From Prescottella equi (GTDB lineage: Bacteria > Actinomycetota > Actinomycetes > Mycobacteriales > Mycobacteriaceae), in contig NZ_JAIVAH010000013.1 of assembly GCF_020171745.1 (NCBI RefSeq), positions 434,001-498,000 of the forward strand: DNA of 64,000 nucleotides. The letters run 5' to 3'. Made by a program: the position numbers and the translations under genes. The notes below the pieces were generated by a model that was given only the letters and a program-made list of their open reading frames with translations, was not told the DNA's origin and did not search any database. This document shows, piece after piece, positions 17,570 through 27,061 of this stretch (position 1 is its first letter; each line of letters opens with the position of its first letter).

Positions 17570-17866
17570 TCAGAACCGGTGGCGTGCCGCGGCGAGATCC
17601 ACCCGCCCGTCGCGGATCGGCACGCCCTCGATTTCCAGCTTCGCCAACTGTCGGTGTGCCAAATGCGCGGCGGGCCGGCCCGACGCGCCCAGCACCCGGT
17701 GCCACGGCAGGTCGGCGGAGTCGGCGCGCATGATCCATCCGACGGTGCGGGGGCTGGAAAGCCCTGCCGCCGAGGCGATGTCACCGTAGGTGGCGACGCT
17801 GCCGGGTGGGATCGACGCGACCAGTTCGCGGACGCGTTCGATCTGTTCCTCGGTGGTGGCGGCCAC
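17570..17866 (-). CDS. Alkyltransferase-like protein (ATL, MGMT family)
   Basis: 98 aa, the single C-terminal MGMT domain. The methyl-accepting Cys of PCHRV is replaced by Trp55 in PWHRV (54-58), the hallmark of ATL proteins. ATLs bind O6-alkylguanine without repairing it and hand the lesion to nucleotide excision repair. VATYGDIASAAGLSSPRTVG is the DNA-binding helix-turn-helix. GTG start; its neighbour upstream ends 10 nt away on the same strand. Equivalent position to mycobacterial Rv3204, next to lipV, adnAB and uvrD2. Confidence 0.92.
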   Translation of the reverse strand: MAATTEEQIERVRELVASIPPGSVATYGDIASAAGLSSPRTVGWIMRADSADLPWHRVLGASGRPAAHLAHRQLAKLEIEGVPIRDGRVDLAAARHRF

Positions 17867-17875
17867 GCTCGGTGC

Positions 17876-18652
17876 CTACAGGAGCTTGCGGACGAGGGCT
17901 GCGACGTCGTCGGGCTTGGCGTGCGCGACCATGTGGTCGCAGTCCAGGTCGGCGATCGTCAGGTCGGCCCCGAGATGCTCGGCGAGCGCGGCGCGGAACT
18001 CGGGCGTCACGTACGGCGGTTGCACGCGCAGCGCCTGCACCAGCACCGTCGGGATGCCCTTGGGTGGAAGGACGAAGTCGCGGGCCATCTCGCCCCACGA
18101 CGCGACGACCGCCGGGACCGACATGCGCCAGCCGACGCGGCCGCTGTCGAGGTCGATCAGGTGCTCGGCCAGGTCGGCGTCGAGGACGTCGGAGGGCACG
18201 TCCGCCCACGCGCCGTGCACCTTCTCCGAGCGGGCCTCGGCGGCGTCGGTGTAGTCGGGGTACGCGGCGACCAGTCCGGCGATCCGGCTCATGTTCTCCG
18301 GGTCGAGTCCGAGGGCGGGATCGAGCAGGACGATCCCGCGGATCCGATCCGGCACGGATTGCGCGAGGTGCAGCGCGATCGCACCGCCGTACGAGTGGGC
18401 GACCACGACGACCGGGCCGGTGGCGTGCTCGTCGAGCACTCGGACGAGGTCGCCGACGTGGGTGTCGAGGCCCCACGGCGGCGTCCACGGGGAGCGGCCG
18501 TGGCCGCGCAGATCGGGCGCGATGATCCGGGTGTCGCTCAGCTGGTCCGCACCGAGCGACTCCCACCTGCGGCCGTGCCCGGTGAGTCCGTGCAGGGCGA
18601 GCACCTCGGGTGCTCCGGGGGTGCCGAACAGGTACGTGTGGAGACCGCGCAT
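17876..18652 (-). CDS. Alpha/beta hydrolase (LipV-like)
   Basis: 258 aa. The fold is seen from LALHGLTGHGRRW (oxyanion HG), DLRGHGRS, the nucleophile elbow VVAHSYGGA (Ser in SYGG) and the C-terminal DCDHMVAHAKPD with catalytic His. Family members are carboxylesterases or lipases; M. tuberculosis LipV occupies the same place between the ATL gene and adnA. ATG at 18652 is chosen, with CATAGT 7 nt upstream; an in-frame extension of 25 codons lacks a ribosome site. It is divergent from adnA with only a 56-nt gap. Confidence 0.85.
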   Translation of the reverse strand: MRGLHTYLFGTPGAPEVLALHGLTGHGRRWESLGADQLSDTRIIAPDLRGHGRSPWTPPWGLDTHVGDLVRVLDEHATGPVVVVAHSYGGAIALHLAQSVPDRIRGIVLLDPALGLDPENMSRIAGLVAAYPDYTDAAEARSEKVHGAWADVPSDVLDADLAEHLIDLDSGRVGWRMSVPAVVASWGEMARDFVLPPKGIPTVLVQALRVQPPYVTPEFRAALAEHLGADLTIADLDCDHMVAHAKPDDVAALVRKLL

Positions 18653-18708
18653 GGCGTCCACTATGCCGGATGCGGTCGATGTCGGACCCGTCTGGTGAGA
18701 TTCCCCGT

Positions 18709-21700
18709 ATGAGCGAAACGGGCGCACGCACCAGACCGTCGGCGCCCGCTGCGCGGCTCGTCGGTCGGCGCGGGTCGGCGCCGTCGCTGCGCACCTGGGC
18801 GGCCGATCCCGCCCGGGTCCTGACCGGCGCGCCGCCCGGCCGCGGCTGGCATCCCTGGCAGATCCTCGGTGGCCCCGGGACCGGGAAGACGACCCTGCTG
18901 GTCGACGCCGCGGTGGCCCGGATCGTCGGTGGGGAGGATCCCGAGTCAGTGCTCGTGCTCGCCCAGTCGCGGCGCGCGGCCACCGCGATCCGGGAGCAGA
19001 TCACCGAGCGACTGCTCGAGGCCGAGCACGACCCGGAGATCTCCGGGGTACAGCCCCGGGCCACCCGGGAGCCCCTCGTCCGGACGGTTCACTCGTACGC
19101 GTTCGCGGTGCTCCGGTTGCAGGCCGCCGCGCACGGCAATCCGCCGCCGCGGCTGATCACCGGTTCGGAGCAGGACGCGGTGCTGCGTGAGCTGCTGCGC
19201 GGCGACATCGCGGACGGCGGGGAGATGTGGCCGGAGCGGTTGCGTCCCGCGCTGGGCATGACCGGATTCGCCGTCGAACTGCGAAACCTGATGCTGCGCG
19301 CCAACGAACGAGGCCTGGGGCCCGAGGATCTGATCGATCTCGGTCATGCGCACGACAAGGCCGAATGGGTCGCGGCGGGACGCTTCGCCGCGCACTACGA
19401 GCAGGGGATGCTGCTGCGTGGAGCGGTCGGCATGGAGGCGCCGGAGGCGACCGCGCCCGCGCTCGACGCGGCCGAGCTGATCAGTGCGGCGCTCACCGCG
19501 TTCGCGACCGACCGGGACCTGTTGCACCGCGAGCGGGCCAGGGTGCGGCACCTCCTCGTCGACGACGCCCAGCACCTCGATCCGCAGGCCGCGCAGTTGG
19601 TGCGCCTGATCGGAACCGGGACCGCGAGCACCGCGATCGCCGGCGACCCGGATCAGTCGATCTTCGGGTTCCGCGGCGCGGATCCGCAGTTCCTCACGGG
19701 CCTCGCCGACCGCGGCGAGCCCGCGCAGGTGATCCTCGACACCAACTTCCGGTCGGCGCCGGCCGTCGCGCGGGTGGCGGGGCAGGTCGCGGGCCGGCTG
19801 CCCGGCAACCCGCCGCATCGGGGTGCGGCGGTGCCAGTCACCGACGACGACACCGACGGGCGCGCGGTGGTCCGGGTGTTGTCGACGCCCGCCAAGGAGG
19901 CAGCCCTCGTCGCGGACACCCTGCGGCGCGCGCACCTGATCGACGGCGTGCCGTGGTCGGAGATGGCGATCGTCGCGCGGTCGGTGCCGCGGGTGCTGCC
20001 GCCGCTGCGTCGCGCACTGCTGGCGGCGGGCGTGCCGGTTACCACCGCCGCGAGCGAGCTGCCGCTCGCGAAGCAGCACGGTGTGGCCGGGCTGCTGTCC
20101 GTCATGCGTGCCCTCGTCGGCGGCGAGTTCACGGGTGAGGACGCGATCGCGCTGCTGTCGGGTCCCATCGGCGGTGCCGAACCGGTGAGCCTGCGGCGGT
20201 TGCGTCGCGGCCTGCGGCGGGTGGAGCTGACATCGGGCGGCGACCGCGACTCGGCCGAACTGTTGCGGACGCTCATCGTCGACGGACCGGACGCGGACGG
20301 GGTGGCCCACCTGCTTCCCGGGCTCACCGACGTCGAATCGCTCTCGCTGCGAAGAGTTCTCAAGGTGTTGCGGCGGGCCCGGGTACCGCTGCAGCGCGGC
20401 CGCGGCATCGAGGAGGTGCTGTGGGCGGCGTGGCAGGCGACCGGGCTCGAGCGGCGCTGGGCGGCGGCGTCCGCGTTCGGCGGTCCGATCGGCGCCCAGG
20501 CCGACCGTGATCTCGATGCGGTGGTCGCGCTGTTCGACGCGGCCGCGAACTACGTCGACCGCCTGCCGCGGGCACAGCTCTCCGGCTTCGTCGACTACCT
20601 CGTCGAGCAGGCGATCCCGGGTCCCGCCCGGATGCGCGCGGTGGCGTCGCAGGAGACCGTGACGGTACTCAGCGCGCACTCGGCGGCGGGCCGGCAGTGG
20701 CGGGTGGTCGTCGTCCTCGGCGTCCAGGAGGGGCTGTGGCCCAGCCTCGGCGCGCGCGGCACGCTGCTCGGCACCGAGGAACTGATCGAGCTCACCAGCG
20801 GGATCGGCGAGGTCGACAAGACGCTCTCGCGGACCGCGCCGCTGCTCGCGGAGGAGCGGCGACTGTTCCTGGTGGCGTGCAGCCGCGCCCGTGACTCGCT
20901 GCTCGTGACCGCGGTCGATTCGTCGGGCGGCGACACCGAACTGGTGCGGTCGCGGTTCGTGGACGACCTGCTGCGCGGCGACGACGACCTGGACGTCGAC
21001 GACGTCGCGCCCGTCACCGACGACAGCCCCCGCGTCCTGGCCCTGCCGGCCCTCGTCGCCGAGTTGCGCAGCGTCGTGTGCGATCCCGGTGTCGCCGCCG
21101 ACGATCCGGAGCGGCAGCAGCGGGCGGCACACCAGTTGGCCCGGCTCGCGGAGGCCGGCGTCCGCGGCGCGCACCCCGACCAGTGGTACGGAACGTCGGA
21201 GCCGAGTTCGGCTGTGGGGCTGTGGGATCCGCAGGACGGTCCGGTTCCGCTGTCGCCGTCGACGATCGAACTGATCGCCAACTGTCCACTGCGGTGGATG
21301 CTCGAACGGCACGGTGGCAGCGACGGCGACAACACGCACGCGATCGCCGGCACGCTCGTGCACACGCTCGTGCAGGCTCTCGCCGGGCACATTCCGCCGG
21401 AACAGGTCGACCGCGCCCTGGAAACCGCTTGGGACTCGGTCGATCTGGGATCGGAGTGGTTCTCGCGGCGGGAACTCGAGCGCACCCGGGGCATGCTCGA
21501 CAACTTCGCCGACTGGCTGCGGGGCACCCGATCCGAACTCACCGAGGTGGGCGTCGAGGTCGCGGTCGACGGCGTACTCGAGCCGCGGGTGGAGGGCGGC
21601 GCCACCGTCCGGATCCGCGGTCGGATCGACCGGCTCGAACGCGACCCGGACGGGCGCCCCGTCGTCATCGACGTCAAGACCGCGAAGGCCGCGGTCACCA

Positions 21701-22026
21701 AGGACCAGGCGGAGCAGCACGCGCAGTTGGCGGCCTATCAGGTGGCGGCGGCCCGCGGCCTCATCGAGGGGGAACCGGCGTCGCAGCCCGGCGGCGCGCG
21801 GCTGGTGTTCGTGGCCAAGCCGCACAAGAAGGAAGGTGCCACGCAGCGGATCCAGCCGGCACTCGACGACGAGAGTCTCGCGCTGTGGGAGAACGTGATC
21901 CACGACGCCGCCGCGGCCACCCGGGGGCCGACCTTCCTCGCGCGGATCAACGACGGCTGCAGACACTGCCCGGTGCTCTCGAGCTGCCCGGCACACGACG
22001 AAGGACGGCAGGTGACCTCCGAGTGA
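18709..22026 (+). CDS. adnA: AdnA, helicase-nuclease subunit of the AdnAB double-strand-break resection motor
   Basis: 1105 aa, UvrD-like superfamily 1 motor plus RecB-like nuclease. Walker A is GGPGTGKT (54-61); Walker B region reads LLVDDAQHLDP; IAGDPDQSIFGFRGAD is motif III. The C-terminal nuclease has GRIDRLERD and VVIDVKTAK, the Asp/Asp/Lys catalytic set. An iron-sulfur staple is visible as Cys859 and Cys1084-X2-Cys1087-X5-Cys1093, which in AddB/AdnA-type nucleases frames the nuclease domain. AdnAB resects DNA ends in actinobacteria. ATG 18709 gives the shortest complete N-terminus; an in-frame ATG at 18679 is possible. The stop overlaps the GTG of adnB. Confidence 0.93.
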   Translation: MSETGARTRPSAPAARLVGRRGSAPSLRTWAADPARVLTGAPPGRGWHPWQILGGPGTGKTTLLVDAAVARIVGGEDPESVLVLAQSRRAATAIREQITERLLEAEHDPEISGVQPRATREPLVRTVHSYAFAVLRLQAAAHGNPPPRLITGSEQDAVLRELLRGDIADGGEMWPERLRPALGMTGFAVELRNLMLRANERGLGPEDLIDLGHAHDKAEWVAAGRFAAHYEQGMLLRGAVGMEAPEATAPALDAAELISAALTAFATDRDLLHRERARVRHLLVDDAQHLDPQAAQLVRLIGTGTASTAIAGDPDQSIFGFRGADPQFLTGLADRGEPAQVILDTNFRSAPAVARVAGQVAGRLPGNPPHRGAAVPVTDDDTDGRAVVRVLSTPAKEAALVADTLRRAHLIDGVPWSEMAIVARSVPRVLPPLRRALLAAGVPVTTAASELPLAKQHGVAGLLSVMRALVGGEFTGEDAIALLSGPIGGAEPVSLRRLRRGLRRVELTSGGDRDSAELLRTLIVDGPDADGVAHLLPGLTDVESLSLRRVLKVLRRARVPLQRGRGIEEVLWAAWQATGLERRWAAASAFGGPIGAQADRDLDAVVALFDAAANYVDRLPRAQLSGFVDYLVEQAIPGPARMRAVASQETVTVLSAHSAAGRQWRVVVVLGVQEGLWPSLGARGTLLGTEELIELTSGIGEVDKTLSRTAPLLAEERRLFLVACSRARDSLLVTAVDSSGGDTELVRSRFVDDLLRGDDDLDVDDVAPVTDDSPRVLALPALVAELRSVVCDPGVAADDPERQQRAAHQLARLAEAGVRGAHPDQWYGTSEPSSAVGLWDPQDGPVPLSPSTIELIANCPLRWMLERHGGSDGDNTHAIAGTLVHTLVQALAGHIPPEQVDRALETAWDSVDLGSEWFSRRELERTRGMLDNFADWLRGTRSELTEVGVEVAVDGVLEPRVEGGATVRIRGRIDRLERDPDGRPVVIDVKTAKAAVTKDQAEQHAQLAAYQVAAARGLIEGEPASQPGGARLVFVAKPHKKEGATQRIQPALDDESLALWENVIHDAAAATRGPTFLARINDGCRHCPVLSSCPAHDEGRQVTSE

Positions 22027-25000
22027 GCACCGTGCAGAGCGGGCGCCGCGTGGGCCCGGCAGAACTGGCCGAGGTGCTGGGGCAGTTCCCACCGACGCCC
22101 GAGCAGGCTGCGGTCATCGAGGCGCCGCTCGGGCCCACCCTCGTCGTCGCCGGCGCCGGCGCGGGCAAGACCGAGACGATGGCGGCGCGCGTCGTGTGGC
22201 TCGTCGCGAACGGGCTGGTCGATCCCGAACAGGTCCTGGGTCTGACGTTCACCCGCAAGGCGGCGCAGCAGCTCACCGCACGCATTCGGAAACGTCTGGC
22301 GAAGCTGGCCGGCTCGGTGCTGGTCCGCGACCTCGACCCCAGTGGCTCACTGCGGTCGCGGATTCTGGCGAGTGAACCGGAGGTCAGCACCTATCACGCG
22401 TACGCGGGACGGCTGCTGTCCGAGCACGGGCTGCTGCTGCCGATCGAGCCGTCCGCGACGCTGCTGTCCGAGACCGAGTTGTGGCAGCTCGCGTACCGCG
22501 TGGTCAGCGCGTGGGACGGCGACCTCGACACCGACCGCAACCCGGCCTCGATCACCGAGTCGGTGCTCGCGCTGTCGGGTCAGCTCGCCGAGCATCTCGT
22601 CGAGCCCGCCGATCTGCGCGAGGCGCACACCGAACTCGACAAGCTGATCCACACGCTCCCGGCCGGACCGAAACAGCGTGGCGGACCGTCGAAGACGCTG
22701 CTGGACCTGCTCGAGGTGCAGCACCAGCGGCTCGAACTGCTGCCGCTCGTACAGCGGCTGGCCGACACCCTGCGCCGGGAGGGCGCGCTGGACTTCGGCA
22801 GTCAGATGTCGCTCGCGGCGCGGGTCGCGTCCGAGCACCCGGAGGTGGGCCGCAGCGAGCGCGGTCGGTTCCGGGTGGTGCTGCTCGACGAGTACCAGGA
22901 CACCGGGCACGCACAGCGGGTGCTGCTGTCGTCGCTGTTCGGCGGCGGCGAGGACGCCGGCCTGGCGTTGACGGCGGTCGGCGACCCCATGCAGTCGATC
23001 TACGGCTGGCGCGGGGCGTCCGCGGCGAACCTGCCGCGCTTCGCCACCGACTTCCCGCTCGCCGACGGCACCCCGGCGCCCAAGCTGGAGTTGCTCACGA
23101 GCTGGCGGAATCCGCCGGAGGCGCTCGAGCTCGCCAACATGGTGTCGGAGCCGTTGCGGGACAGGGGCGTCGAGGTCAGCAGGCTGCGGGCTCGGCCGGC
23201 CGCGGTGCCCGGCGACGTGCGCCTGGCGTTGCTCGACACCGTCGAAACGGAGCGGTCGTGGGTGGCGGACCGGATCGCGGAACAGTACGAGGCGGCCCGC
23301 GTCGACGGCGCGAAGCCGCCCACCGCCGCGGTGCTGGTACGACGCAACGCCGACGCCGCCCCGATCGCCGAGGAACTGCGCGCCCGCGGTCTCGCGGTGG
23401 AGGTCGTCGGGCTCGGCGGACTACTCCACACCCCCGAGGTGGCCGACGTCGTCGCGATGCTGCGCCTGGTCGCCGACCCGATGTCGGGCAGCGCCGCCGT
23501 GCGTGTGCTGACCGGCGCCCGGTGGCAGATCGGCGCCGCCGACATCCGAGCTCTGTGGAAGCGCGCGGGCGAACTCGGGATCCGCTCCGGCTACGGAACG
23601 ACGGGCGCGGTCACCGACGCGGCCGCGCTGGACGACGCGCTCGGCGACGCGATGCCGGGGGAGCAGTCCGAGCAGGCCGGCCTGGCCGATGCTCTCGCCG
23701 ATCCCGGTCCGGCCCATCGGTACTCGGAGGCCGGCTACGTGCGGATCTGCGCGATCGCCGCCGAGTTGGCGTCGCTGCGCGAGCGGCTGGGGCAGCCGCT
23801 CACCGAACTGGTGGCCGAGGTGGAGCGCGTGATCGGCATCGGGATCGAGGCGCAGGCGCGGACCCGGCAGTCGGAGGTGGGCGGCGCCGGCCGTGAGCAT
23901 CTCGACGCGTTCGCGGACGTCGTGTCCGGCTACGCGAACCGCACGTCGGCGACCCTGACCGGATTGCTGGCGTTCCTCGCCGCGGCCGAGCACGTCGAGA
24001 ACGGGCTCGCCCCCGGCGAGGTCGAGGTGGCGCCCGATCGCGTGCAGATACTCACGGTGCACTCCGCGAAGGGCCTGGAGTGGGAGGTCGTGGCCGTGCC
24101 GCACCTGACGGCCGGAGTCTTCCCGTCCAGCCAGGCGTCGGCCACGTGGCTGGGGTCGGTGTCCGAACTGCCGCCCACGTTGCGCGGCGACCGGGCGTTC
24201 CCCGGTGAATCCGCCGACGGTGTGCCGGTTCTCGACCTCGAGGATCTGTACCACCGCAAGGACCTCGAGGACGCGATCAAGTCGCACAAGGATGCGCTCT
24301 CGACGCGTCGGCTCGACGAGGACCGGCGGCTGTTCTACGTCGCGCTCACCCGCACCGAGCGGGCCCTGTTCGTGTCGGGCCACCACTGGGCCGAATCGGG
24401 GTCGGACCCCAAGGGGCCGTCGCCGTTCCTGCTGGAACTCGAGGAACTGGTGTCGGCGTGGGAGGGTGAGCGGCTCGGTGTGATCGACGTGTGGGCTCCC
24501 GCCCCCGACGAAGGCGCGGAGAATCCGCTCACGGCCACGCCGCGGTCGGCTTGGTGGCCGCGGGATCCTTTGGGGCGCAGACGTCCCGACGTCGAGCGCG
24601 GCGCTGAACTGGTGCGCGGCGCGCTGGACGGACTGGGGACGGACACGTCGGGTCCCGAGGATTCCGAGGACGACCCGGACAACTGGGCGGCGGACGTGGA
24701 CGCGCTGCTGGCCGAACGCAGGGAACGTGGACGCGGAGGCACCGACGTCGAGATGCCGGCGCAACTGTCGGTGAGTCAGCTCGTCGACCTGGCCGCTGAT
24801 CCCGACGCGCTCGCGGCACGGCTGCGGCGGCCGTTGCCGTTCCCGCCGAATCCGCTGGCGCGCCGAGGAACCGCGTTCCACGCCTGGGTGGAGCAGCGGT
24901 TCGGTGCCACCCGGCTACTCGACTTCGACGAGCTGCCCGGCGCGGCGGACACCGGCGTGGGCACCGAGACCGAGTTGGCGCTGCTGCAGGACGCGTTCCT

Positions 25001-25400
25001 CCGCTCGACGTGGGCCGACCGCAGCCCCGTCGAGGTGGAGGTGCCGTTCGAGACGTCGGTCGCCGGGACCGTGCTGCGCGGCCGCATCGACGCGGTGTTC
25101 GCCGACCCGGACGGCGGCTGGACTGTCATCGACTGGAAGACCGGCGCCGAGCCGTCCGCCGCGAACGAGCGGGCCGTCGTGATGCAGTTGGCCGCCTACC
25201 GGATCGCGTGGGCCGAACTGATGGCGGCGCGTCAGTCCCGGCTCACCGGACGTCCGGTGGAGCCGCAACTCGACAAGGTGCGGGCCGCGTTCCACTACGT
25301 GCGCACCGGACGGACCATCGCGCCGGAGAACCTGCCCGACGCGGACCGGCTGGCCCGGCTCATCACGACCGCCGGGGCGGAGGAGGAACCGGTCGGCTGA
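22023..25400 (+). CDS. adnB: AdnB, helicase-nuclease subunit of AdnAB
   Basis: 1125 aa. SF1A helicase with Walker A VAGAGAGKTE (GAGAGKT at 44-50), DEYQDTGHAQ (Walker B), GDPMQSIYGWRGA (motif III), and LTVHSAKGLEWEVV (motif V). The C-terminal RecB nuclease shows GRIDAVFADPDG and VIDWKTG with catalytic Asp and Lys. In mycobacteria AdnB supplies the main translocating ATPase. GTG 22023 overlaps the adnA stop (GTGA), so stoichiometric production by coupling is likely. No CX2CX5C cluster is seen at its C-terminus, in contrast to AdnA. Confidence 0.94.
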   Translation: MSTVQSGRRVGPAELAEVLGQFPPTPEQAAVIEAPLGPTLVVAGAGAGKTETMAARVVWLVANGLVDPEQVLGLTFTRKAAQQLTARIRKRLAKLAGSVLVRDLDPSGSLRSRILASEPEVSTYHAYAGRLLSEHGLLLPIEPSATLLSETELWQLAYRVVSAWDGDLDTDRNPASITESVLALSGQLAEHLVEPADLREAHTELDKLIHTLPAGPKQRGGPSKTLLDLLEVQHQRLELLPLVQRLADTLRREGALDFGSQMSLAARVASEHPEVGRSERGRFRVVLLDEYQDTGHAQRVLLSSLFGGGEDAGLALTAVGDPMQSIYGWRGASAANLPRFATDFPLADGTPAPKLELLTSWRNPPEALELANMVSEPLRDRGVEVSRLRARPAAVPGDVRLALLDTVETERSWVADRIAEQYEAARVDGAKPPTAAVLVRRNADAAPIAEELRARGLAVEVVGLGGLLHTPEVADVVAMLRLVADPMSGSAAVRVLTGARWQIGAADIRALWKRAGELGIRSGYGTTGAVTDAAALDDALGDAMPGEQSEQAGLADALADPGPAHRYSEAGYVRICAIAAELASLRERLGQPLTELVAEVERVIGIGIEAQARTRQSEVGGAGREHLDAFADVVSGYANRTSATLTGLLAFLAAAEHVENGLAPGEVEVAPDRVQILTVHSAKGLEWEVVAVPHLTAGVFPSSQASATWLGSVSELPPTLRGDRAFPGESADGVPVLDLEDLYHRKDLEDAIKSHKDALSTRRLDEDRRLFYVALTRTERALFVSGHHWAESGSDPKGPSPFLLELEELVSAWEGERLGVIDVWAPAPDEGAENPLTATPRSAWWPRDPLGRRRPDVERGAELVRGALDGLGTDTSGPEDSEDDPDNWAADVDALLAERRERGRGGTDVEMPAQLSVSQLVDLAADPDALAARLRRPLPFPPNPLARRGTAFHAWVEQRFGATRLLDFDELPGAADTGVGTETELALLQDAFLRSTWADRSPVEVEVPFETSVAGTVLRGRIDAVFADPDGGWTVIDWKTGAEPSAANERAVVMQLAAYRIAWAELMAARQSRLTGRPVEPQLDKVRAAFHYVRTGRTIAPENLPDADRLARLITTAGAEEEPVG

Positions 25401-25410
25401 AGCGGCGCCG

Positions 25411-25806
25411 TCAGGCCGCGTTCCGTCGGGCCTTCAACGCCTCGGTGACGAGGGGGACCTGCAACGGCAGGCGCGCGGCGGCGAGCGCCTTCGCGGGCGT
25501 CGATGTGCGGCTCGACCGGAACCAGTCGACCGTCATCTGCACGTTGGCCGGGAACACCGCGACGAACAGTGCGGCCGCGAGCGTGCCCCCGAGACGCCGG
25601 GTGCGGGGCACGGCGAGCGTCGCGGCGGTCGCGAGTTCGGCGGCGCCGGACACGTACGTGTAGGTCCGCGCGGTCCCCGGAAGCGAACGGGGCACGATCG
25701 CGTCGAACGGCCGCGGCCGGACGAAGTGCAGGGTTCCGGCACCGAACAGCAGCGCGGCGAGGCGGAGGGCGGGGACCTGGCTCGGGCGGCCCGAAGACGA
25801 CGACAT
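25411..25806 (-). CDS. DoxX-like small membrane protein
   Basis: 131 aa, four predicted transmembrane helices (RLAALLFGAGTLHFV, TYVSGAAELATAATLAV, RLGGTLAAALFVAVFPAN and a weaker one). The motif GTLHFVRPRPFDAIVPR and AELATAA fit DoxX/MauE-like proteins, which are implicated in redox or thiosulfate metabolism but lack a settled function. It ends 10 nt from adnB in convergent orientation. An in-frame GTG at 25842 could add 12 residues; ATG 25806 follows GGGCAGGGTGG and is preferred. Confidence 0.75.
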   Translation of the reverse strand: MSSSSGRPSQVPALRLAALLFGAGTLHFVRPRPFDAIVPRSLPGTARTYTYVSGAAELATAATLAVPRTRRLGGTLAAALFVAVFPANVQMTVDWFRSSRTSTPAKALAAARLPLQVPLVTEALKARRNAA

Positions 25807-25950
25807 GCGGCCACCCTGCCCGACATCCGGTGGTTCCGCCACCGTTCACCCCGGTTTTCCTGTGCCGTTCCGTGATTACCGGATCCGCGGTTAGGCTGCG
25901 AACCGGCTGTGCGAACGGCCAGTCGGAGCAGAGGAGATGGGGACCAGTGG

Positions 25951-27018
25951 ATGCCCGGTAGGTTGAGAGCGCGGTTCGGGAACTCGGACACGCTGACGGA
26001 TCGGCCGGATTTCGCGCTCGTCGGCGTGCTCAAGGTGCCCGAGATGCAGACCAGCCCCGCGCGCGCCATCGCGCGCCGGGTGTCGTACGCGCTCGCCGCA
26101 CTCGCGCTCGCCGTGCTGGTCGTCTACATCGACCGCGACGGCTACAAGGACGCGCAGGAGAACCAGCTGTCGCTGCTGGACTGCATCTACTACGCGACCG
26201 TCTCGCTGTCGACCACGGGCTACGGCGACATCACCCCGATCACCCCGGAAGCGCGCCTGATCAACGTCCTGGTCATCACGCCGCTCCGGATCTTCTTCCT
26301 CATCGTCCTGGTCGGTACGACCCTCTCGGCGCTCACCGAGAGCTCCCGCCAGACATTCAAGATTCAGCGTTGGAGGCACCGCGTGCGTAACCACACCGTC
26401 GTCGTCGGATTCGGTACCAAGGGGCGTACCGCCATCGACGCGATGCTCGGTGACGGCATCGTGCCCTCCGACATCGTCGTGGTCGACACCGATCAGGTGG
26501 TGCTCGACACCGCGGCCAGCATGGGGCTGGTGACCGTGCACGGATCGGCCACCAAGTCCGACGTGCTTCGGCTGGCCGGCGTGCAGAACGCGGCGTCGAT
26601 CATCGTCGCCGCGAACCGCGACGACACCGCCGTCCTGGTCACCCTCACCGCGCGTGAACTCGCGCCCAAGGCGAAGATCGTCGCCGCCATCCGCGAGACC
26701 GACAACGCGCACCTGCTGCGCCAGTCGGGCGCCGACTCGGTGGTCGTGTCCTCGGAGACCGCCGGCCGACTGCTCGGCATCGCCCGAACCACGCCGAGCG
26801 TCGTGGAGATGGTCGAGGACCTGCTCACCCCGGAGGCCGGGTTCGCAATCGCCGAGCGCGAGGTCGAACCGGAGGAGGTCGGCGGCTCGCCTCGCCACCT
26901 GTCGGACATCGTCCTGGGCGTGGTGCGCGACGGCCGCCTGCTGCGCGTGGGCTCGCCCGAGGTCGACGCCGTCGAGGCCGACGACCTCCTGCTGTACATC
27001 CGGCGCGTCACCAACTGA
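25951..27018 (+). CDS. Potassium channel with RCK (TrkA-N/TrkA-C) domain
   Basis: 355 aa, two transmembrane helices around a pore loop with the K+ selectivity filter TTGYGD (88-93). A cytoplasmic RCK domain begins VVVGFGTKGRTAID (~149-162, Rossmann GxGxxG) and continues through DTDQVVLD; a TrkA-C-like tail ends RVGSPEVDAVEADDLLLYI. It should be a ligand-gated K+ channel of the MthK/Kch kind in the plasma membrane. Equivalent of M. tuberculosis Rv3200c by order (adnB, channel, nudC). ATG 25951 lies downstream of GAGGAG. Confidence 0.92.
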   Translation: MPGRLRARFGNSDTLTDRPDFALVGVLKVPEMQTSPARAIARRVSYALAALALAVLVVYIDRDGYKDAQENQLSLLDCIYYATVSLSTTGYGDITPITPEARLINVLVITPLRIFFLIVLVGTTLSALTESSRQTFKIQRWRHRVRNHTVVVGFGTKGRTAIDAMLGDGIVPSDIVVVDTDQVVLDTAASMGLVTVHGSATKSDVLRLAGVQNAASIIVAANRDDTAVLVTLTARELAPKAKIVAAIRETDNAHLLRQSGADSVVVSSETAGRLLGIARTTPSVVEMVEDLLTPEAGFAIAEREVEPEEVGGSPRHLSDIVLGVVRDGRLLRVGSPEVDAVEADDLLLYIRRVTN

Positions 27019-27061
27019 GCGAAGCGCGTCGGGCCCGGGCGGCCGCAGTAGGGTCGTTCCC

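Noticed and set aside
17570..17866. Active O6-methylguanine-DNA methyltransferase
   Set aside because: The acceptor Cys is Trp in PWHRV.
18946..22092. Long minus-strand open frame (1048 codons) opposite adnA
   Set aside because: Same high-GC shadow effect; AdnA motifs are intact on the plus strand.
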